From assembly GCF_003386205.1 (NCBI RefSeq), contig NZ_QRDY01000012.1:86971-150970 (forward strand): a stretch of DNA of 64,000 nucleotides, written 5' to 3'. Below the pieces are notes generated by a model. That model was given only the letters and a program-made list of their open reading frames with translations. It was not told the origin of the DNA and did not search any database. Both the position numbers and the translations under genes were made by a program. Below are positions 60,837-64,000 of the stretch, piece by piece; position 1 is the first letter of the stretch; each line of letters opens with the position of its first letter. This DNA comes from Cohnella lupini. GTDB taxonomy: Bacteria > Bacillota > Bacilli > Paenibacillales > Paenibacillaceae.

Positions 60837-62237
60837 TCATTTACTTAGCGGTACCCCGTAAAAGGATAACATCGGCATATAAGTTAAGCTATCGAGCGGA
60901 AAATACGCAGACGGATTTCTTTCCGAGCCCCCGTGGACGTATGCTTGTCCATGAATCGGACGTCCTGCGGTTAGCTGGATCGTATTGCGTCCGGTAATAT
61001 TCCAGTCCTTCACTTCCACTCCGCCCTTCTCGTCCTCCAATGCGAAGACGGGACCGGCTGGTGCTATGCTGACCAAGTACCCGCCTACGTGATCGAATTC
61101 GAGCTCCACCGTCGCATGCCCCGAGGTCGGCTCCGCAATCCATCGCGCCCGGCTGATCTCCGGTGCCCGGTAATGGATTTCTTTGCCGTACTCGGTCGCC
61201 AAGGCGGCGCGTGCCATGCGTTCCCCGATCAGCAAGTTACCCGCGGGACTGTTGTGAATCTCGTCCGACAAGGGAGAATCATTCGCGGGAATGACGGTAA
61301 CGCGAGGAATCTCATGCGCCGCCATCCGTTGTCGCTCTCTCACGACTCCCCATGAGCGATCATCCTCCACCGTCGTCCCTTTCCCCGTGAAGCGATTCAA
61401 TTGAACCGTTACGAACGGCAGATCGGCATGTTTCAGATCTTTCCTCCACTGGCTAACCATCGCGCTGAACCGAGCCCCGTAGGTATCGCTATTCTCCGGA
61501 TCGCAGTCGCTGCAGCCTTGGTACCAACCGACTCCCCTTACTCTACCGCCTACCGCTTTCACGATATTCAGCATATTGCGGTACAGCGTGCCCTCCTCAT
61601 TCGGATTCCAAGCCCGCAAGGCCGAGCCGCCCAACGAGGTTTGAACGAGCCCGATCGGATATCCCGTTTCCCTCTTCAGGATTCTCGCGAAAGCCATGAA
61701 CGGAGAATGGCCCGGATTAGCCGTTTCCCGGTTCTCGATATGCTGCGTGTCGGTCGATTCGTTGAAAGGATGGGTCGCCAAGTCCCACTGTCCGTTATTC
61801 CGGAAAAGATGGATCCCGAATTCGGGGGCGTCGTTTACCGGACCTTTGCCGTAACCCGCCGCGTTGCTCTGACCGGCGATTATCCATAAGTCCCCGATGC
61901 CGACGTGGTGGATCATGTCACCGCGTATCGCCCATTCCAAATCGATCTTGCCGTTAACCTGCAAGCAAGACTCAACTCTGTATAGACCGCCTGCCGGAAC
62001 TCCATCCAAGCGAACGGACCAGCTTTGTTCGTCGCCCATGGATGCCTTCGTCCAATCGACGACCGTCTCGGCCGACTCCTCCCGAACGATACGGATATGA
62101 GCTTGCGCGGTTTCCGCCTCTTCCCGAAGGAACCATGTTCCCGACAACTCGATAGAAGCCGACCCATTGCGTTGCTGAATGATTTCCCAAGGCTTCGGTC
62201 CTTGCTTAATGATGACTCCGACTTGTACGTTTTCCAT
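60837..62237 (-). CDS. Sialate O-acetylesterase-like SGNH hydrolase
   Basis: 466 residues from ATG 62237. The SGNH block I motif LWIIAGQSNAAGYGKGP contains the catalytic serine; GLVQTSLGGSALRAW and VGWYQGCSDCDPENSDTYGA are later blocks, and SDEIHNS gives the Asp-x-x-His pair. No signal peptide, so probably cytosolic. It precedes nothing else but follows an MFS gene 15 nt upstream, suggesting the pair import and deacetylate a sugar derivative. Confidence 0.88.
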   Translation of the reverse strand: MENVQVGVIIKQGPKPWEIIQQRNGSASIELSGTWFLREEAETAQAHIRIVREESAETVVDWTKASMGDEQSWSVRLDGVPAGGLYRVESCLQVNGKIDLEWAIRGDMIHHVGIGDLWIIAGQSNAAGYGKGPVNDAPEFGIHLFRNNGQWDLATHPFNESTDTQHIENRETANPGHSPFMAFARILKRETGYPIGLVQTSLGGSALRAWNPNEEGTLYRNMLNIVKAVGGRVRGVGWYQGCSDCDPENSDTYGARFSAMVSQWRKDLKHADLPFVTVQLNRFTGKGTTVEDDRSWGVVRERQRMAAHEIPRVTVIPANDSPLSDEIHNSPAGNLLIGERMARAALATEYGKEIHYRAPEISRARWIAEPTSGHATVELEFDHVGGYLVSIAPAGPVFALEDEKGGVEVKDWNITGRNTIQLTAGRPIHGQAYVHGGSERNPSAYFPLDSLTYMPMLSFYGVPLSK

Positions 62238-62252
62238 TCCTCGCACCTCATC

Positions 62253-63395
62253 CTATGATTTGAGTATCGGTTTTCTCGCCATATAGATACCAAGCAGAAA
62301 TCCAAGCATGGCTACGAACGCCATGCCCTTGTACAAGAACGAGCCTCCTCGTTCGTCGATAATCCAACCCCCCAGCGTCGATCCGATAATTCCGGATACC
62401 CCGAAGAAGGTTGCGGTCAACACGGTTTGGCCCGTCGACCTCCACTCTTCCGGAACGATCTTGTATAAGTATTGCAAGGCGCCCACGTAGAAAATGACGA
62501 ACGTGAAGCCTTGGAAAATCTGCAGCGCAACGAGCCCGTAAGGCGTGCCGATCATGGAACTCAGCAGGAATCTAACGGCGTAGAGGCCTGCCGCGACCGT
62601 CATCCACAACGCTTCTTTGCCGGGTTTGATGATCCTCGAGCTTAAAGCAAACATCACCGTTTCGGTAATCGTCATGACGAACCAGGATAATCCGGTCAGA
62701 TTCACGCCTCCGCCCAGTTGCTCCATGTAGAGTCCGATGAACGTATCGTTCATTTTGTGGGGGACGGCCACGATGAGCACGACGAGCAGAAAGATCAGCG
62801 TACGCGATTGTCCGAAAAAAGGCTTGAGCGCCTTCAAAGAAGGCGGAGACGAGGAGGCTTGGACATCCTTCAAGCCCGCGGCCAGCCCTATCGCGACGAT
62901 TCCCGCGCAGAGAAATATCCACGACAGACTGTCGAGCCCCCAGAGCTTCAACGCGTAGCCGGCTAGGAGAGATGCGCACGCATAACCAAGCGCGCCATAC
63001 ATTCGCACGGAGCCGTATCCGACTTTCTCGCGTTGCGACTTCTGGAAGTTCATGCTCTCGACGAGCGGATCGGTCGGCAGAAAGAATACGTTCATCAACG
63101 CGACCAAGACGATCAAGCTCCACATTTGGTCAGCCTGAAAGAGCAGCGTTCCGACGAGCAAAGAAATCGTCAATAGTAATAAGAGCACTTTCTTGATCGT
63201 CCTCGATCGGTCGCTGACCATCCCCCATAGCGGTTGGGCGACTATGCTGATCAGGCTTCCCATGCCGAGTATCCAACCGATATGCGTGCCGGATACGCCA
63301 GCGAACTTCGCATACACCGGCAAGAAAGAGAGGAATAGAGCGAAAGTCGAGAAATAAAAAAAGTTAAAACCTTTCAATTTCGTTATAGTAGACAA
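62253..63395 (-). CDS. MFS transporter (sugar/nucleoside symporter type)
   Basis: 380 residues. Twelve predicted helices; loop PLWGMVSDRSRTIKKVLLLL after TM2 is motif A-like. The layout with an N-terminal FNFFYFSTFALFLSFLPVYA matches the MFS_1_like/LacY-type group. Probably co-transcribed with the esterase gene. Confidence 0.88.
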   Translation of the reverse strand: MSTITKLKGFNFFYFSTFALFLSFLPVYAKFAGVSGTHIGWILGMGSLISIVAQPLWGMVSDRSRTIKKVLLLLLTISLLVGTLLFQADQMWSLIVLVALMNVFFLPTDPLVESMNFQKSQREKVGYGSVRMYGALGYACASLLAGYALKLWGLDSLSWIFLCAGIVAIGLAAGLKDVQASSSPPSLKALKPFFGQSRTLIFLLVVLIVAVPHKMNDTFIGLYMEQLGGGVNLTGLSWFVMTITETVMFALSSRIIKPGKEALWMTVAAGLYAVRFLLSSMIGTPYGLVALQIFQGFTFVIFYVGALQYLYKIVPEEWRSTGQTVLTATFFGVSGIIGSTLGGWIIDERGGSFLYKGMAFVAMLGFLLGIYMARKPILKS

Positions 63396-63429
63396 ATCGA
63401 TATCTCCTTGAGTACGAATGAAACGATTA

Positions 63430-63715
63430 GAGAGAATTGAGTCGCGTCGCGGTGCTAATTAGTTGCCCGCCCTCTGTTAAGTAGATTTTAGTCGCGTAGC
63501 AACGGTTGTGATTCTAGGTAAGTAGGATGGTAATCATCGTTATTCAAGCTAATGAGCCCTCTTAGAGGCAAAGTAGGTTGAAGAACATCGCTATTGACCG
63601 AATTTTCGGAAGAAATACGGTGAATTAAGAACAATAGCGATAATATACATCCTTATCAAGCTTATATTTTGATCATTCATTGAAATTACATTGATTAACA
63701 TCGCTATTGGATCTC
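63430..63715. repeat. Dispersed intergenic repeat, copy 2 (inverted relative to copy 1)
   Basis: The complement of 63520-63712 aligns with 13355-13545: shared blocks include CCAATAGCGATGTTAATC, GTAATTTCAATG, TGATCAAAATATAAGC, TTCCGAAAATTCG and AATGATGATTACCATC-like text. The AATAGCGAT arms and loop of about 50 nt are kept. Beyond it (63430-63520) GTCGCG motifs lie 50 bp apart. No gene is present between the MFS gene and the insertion sequence. Confidence 0.82.
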
Positions 63716-63730
63716 TACCAAGGTGATGTA

Positions 63731-63756
63731 AAGTAGTCTGTGTACCAAAATTTGGC
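63731..63756 (+). mobile_element. Probable left end of an IS256-type element
   Basis: GTAGTCTGTGTACCAAAATT, about 95 bp before the transposase start, has the AGTCTGTGTA-AAA form common at IS256-family ends. The right end is outside the window, so the inverted-repeat pair and target duplication cannot be checked. Confidence 0.5.
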
Positions 63757-63826
63757 GCCTTCTCAGACAACAAAAAAGTAGGGTATTCTCGGGGTTACGA
63801 AGCCAACCAAGAAGGAGCCCTACTCG

Positions 63827-64000
63827 ATGACTAATATACCCGAAAATGCGTTCGACAATCTACTTGAAAATGCTGTAACTAAGTTGGTACAAGAGAAGGT
63901 GGAGTTGCTTCTCCGCGAAGAAATCAAGAATTATATGCGCTTTGAGCAACCCGATCAACATAACAGTCTAAACGGTTACTATAAGCGAACGTACCAAACG
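63827..64000 (+). CDS. IS256-family transposase, N-terminal part (runs off window)
   Basis: Starts at ATG 63827 with AAGGAG ten nt upstream: MTNIPENAFDNLLENAVTKL, then VQEKVELLLREEIKNYMRFE and NGYYKRTYQT. The NGYYxRT motif followed by the expected LxVPRDR region (beyond the edge) is typical of mutator-type IS256 transposases. 58 residues visible; the DDE catalytic core is not in the window. Confidence 0.8.
   Translation, partial: MTNIPENAFDNLLENAVTKLVQEKVELLLREEIKNYMRFEQPDQHNSLNGYYKRTYQT

Noticed and set aside
63591..63773. 60-codon minus-strand frame
   Set aside because: Lies in the dispersed repeat; the homologous copy at 13.4 kb does not keep the frame.

Overview
The window reads as chromosomal DNA of a spore-forming Paenibacillaceae bacterium (Cohnella or Paenibacillus type). 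This is inferred from family content: SLH-domain surface protein, YesM/YesN two-component genes, LacI and RpiR regulators, bactofilin plus M23 peptidase, many GTG/TTG starts with strong AGGAGG sites, and moderately high GC. No rRNA, tRNA or CRISPR array was seen.

Layout. 1-12622 (minus strand) is most of a contractile injection system (CIS): AAA+ ATPase, Pvc16-like cap, an unrecognised beta-rich protein, sheath, tube, tail-assembly-chaperone-like protein, DUF6760, second tube, a 1258-residue disordered/charged protein, LysM hub protein and the start of a gpD/VgrG-like spike protein that leaves the window. Next come an AT-rich small gene (DUF6572 type), a structured intergenic repeat, and a complete partner-switching module (kinase, STAS protein, SpoIIE-type phosphatase; 13627-15844). 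15978-18482 is hrpB. 18617-28385 is a sugar-uptake region: a ChvE/MmsA/MmsB importer, a XylF-like lipoprotein and a XylFII-LytS-YesN-like sensing cascade. 28543-34103 is a MacB-like exporter with two ATPases, preceded by a LacI regulator with its own operator. 35519-38285 (plus) is rpiR-nagB-nagA. 38424-42098 holds a ParM-like actin gene divergent from M23 peptidase, bactofilin and a J-like membrane protein. 42178-50379 has DUF1294, an SLH protein and a five-gene operon (ALDH, PLP enzyme, alditol oxidase, DUF1904, phosphoesterase). 50546-63395 has a small basic protein, two MFS transporters, an SsuABC-like importer, SEC-C, pentapeptide, MalT-like and hemolysin III genes, and a sialate O-acetylesterase. 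The window ends in an IS256-type element.

The most unusual signal is non-coding. Three intergenic arrays (about 1101-1325, 22810-23175, 56231-56495) have different sequences but the same 51-bp period. Each unit has the same design: a TTG(G/C)TCGG box, then a hairpin with arms of about 10 nt starting GA(A/G) and ending TTC, a 6-7 nt loop, and a linker. Stem sequence is uniform within an array but different between arrays while pairing is kept. A separate dispersed repeat of about 200 bp with AATAGCGAT arms occurs at 13340-13592 and, inverted and diverged, at 63490-63715. A related-looking hairpin cluster lies at 6290-6490 inside the CIS operon.

How the genes work together (inference): the CIS genes form one long transcription unit with inserted RNA structures that may set the ratio of tube and sheath to baseplate parts, and the neighbouring partner switch is a candidate controller. 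The sugar region couples an extracellular binding protein to a histidine kinase and importers. The nag operon is controlled by its RpiR regulator at twin operators.
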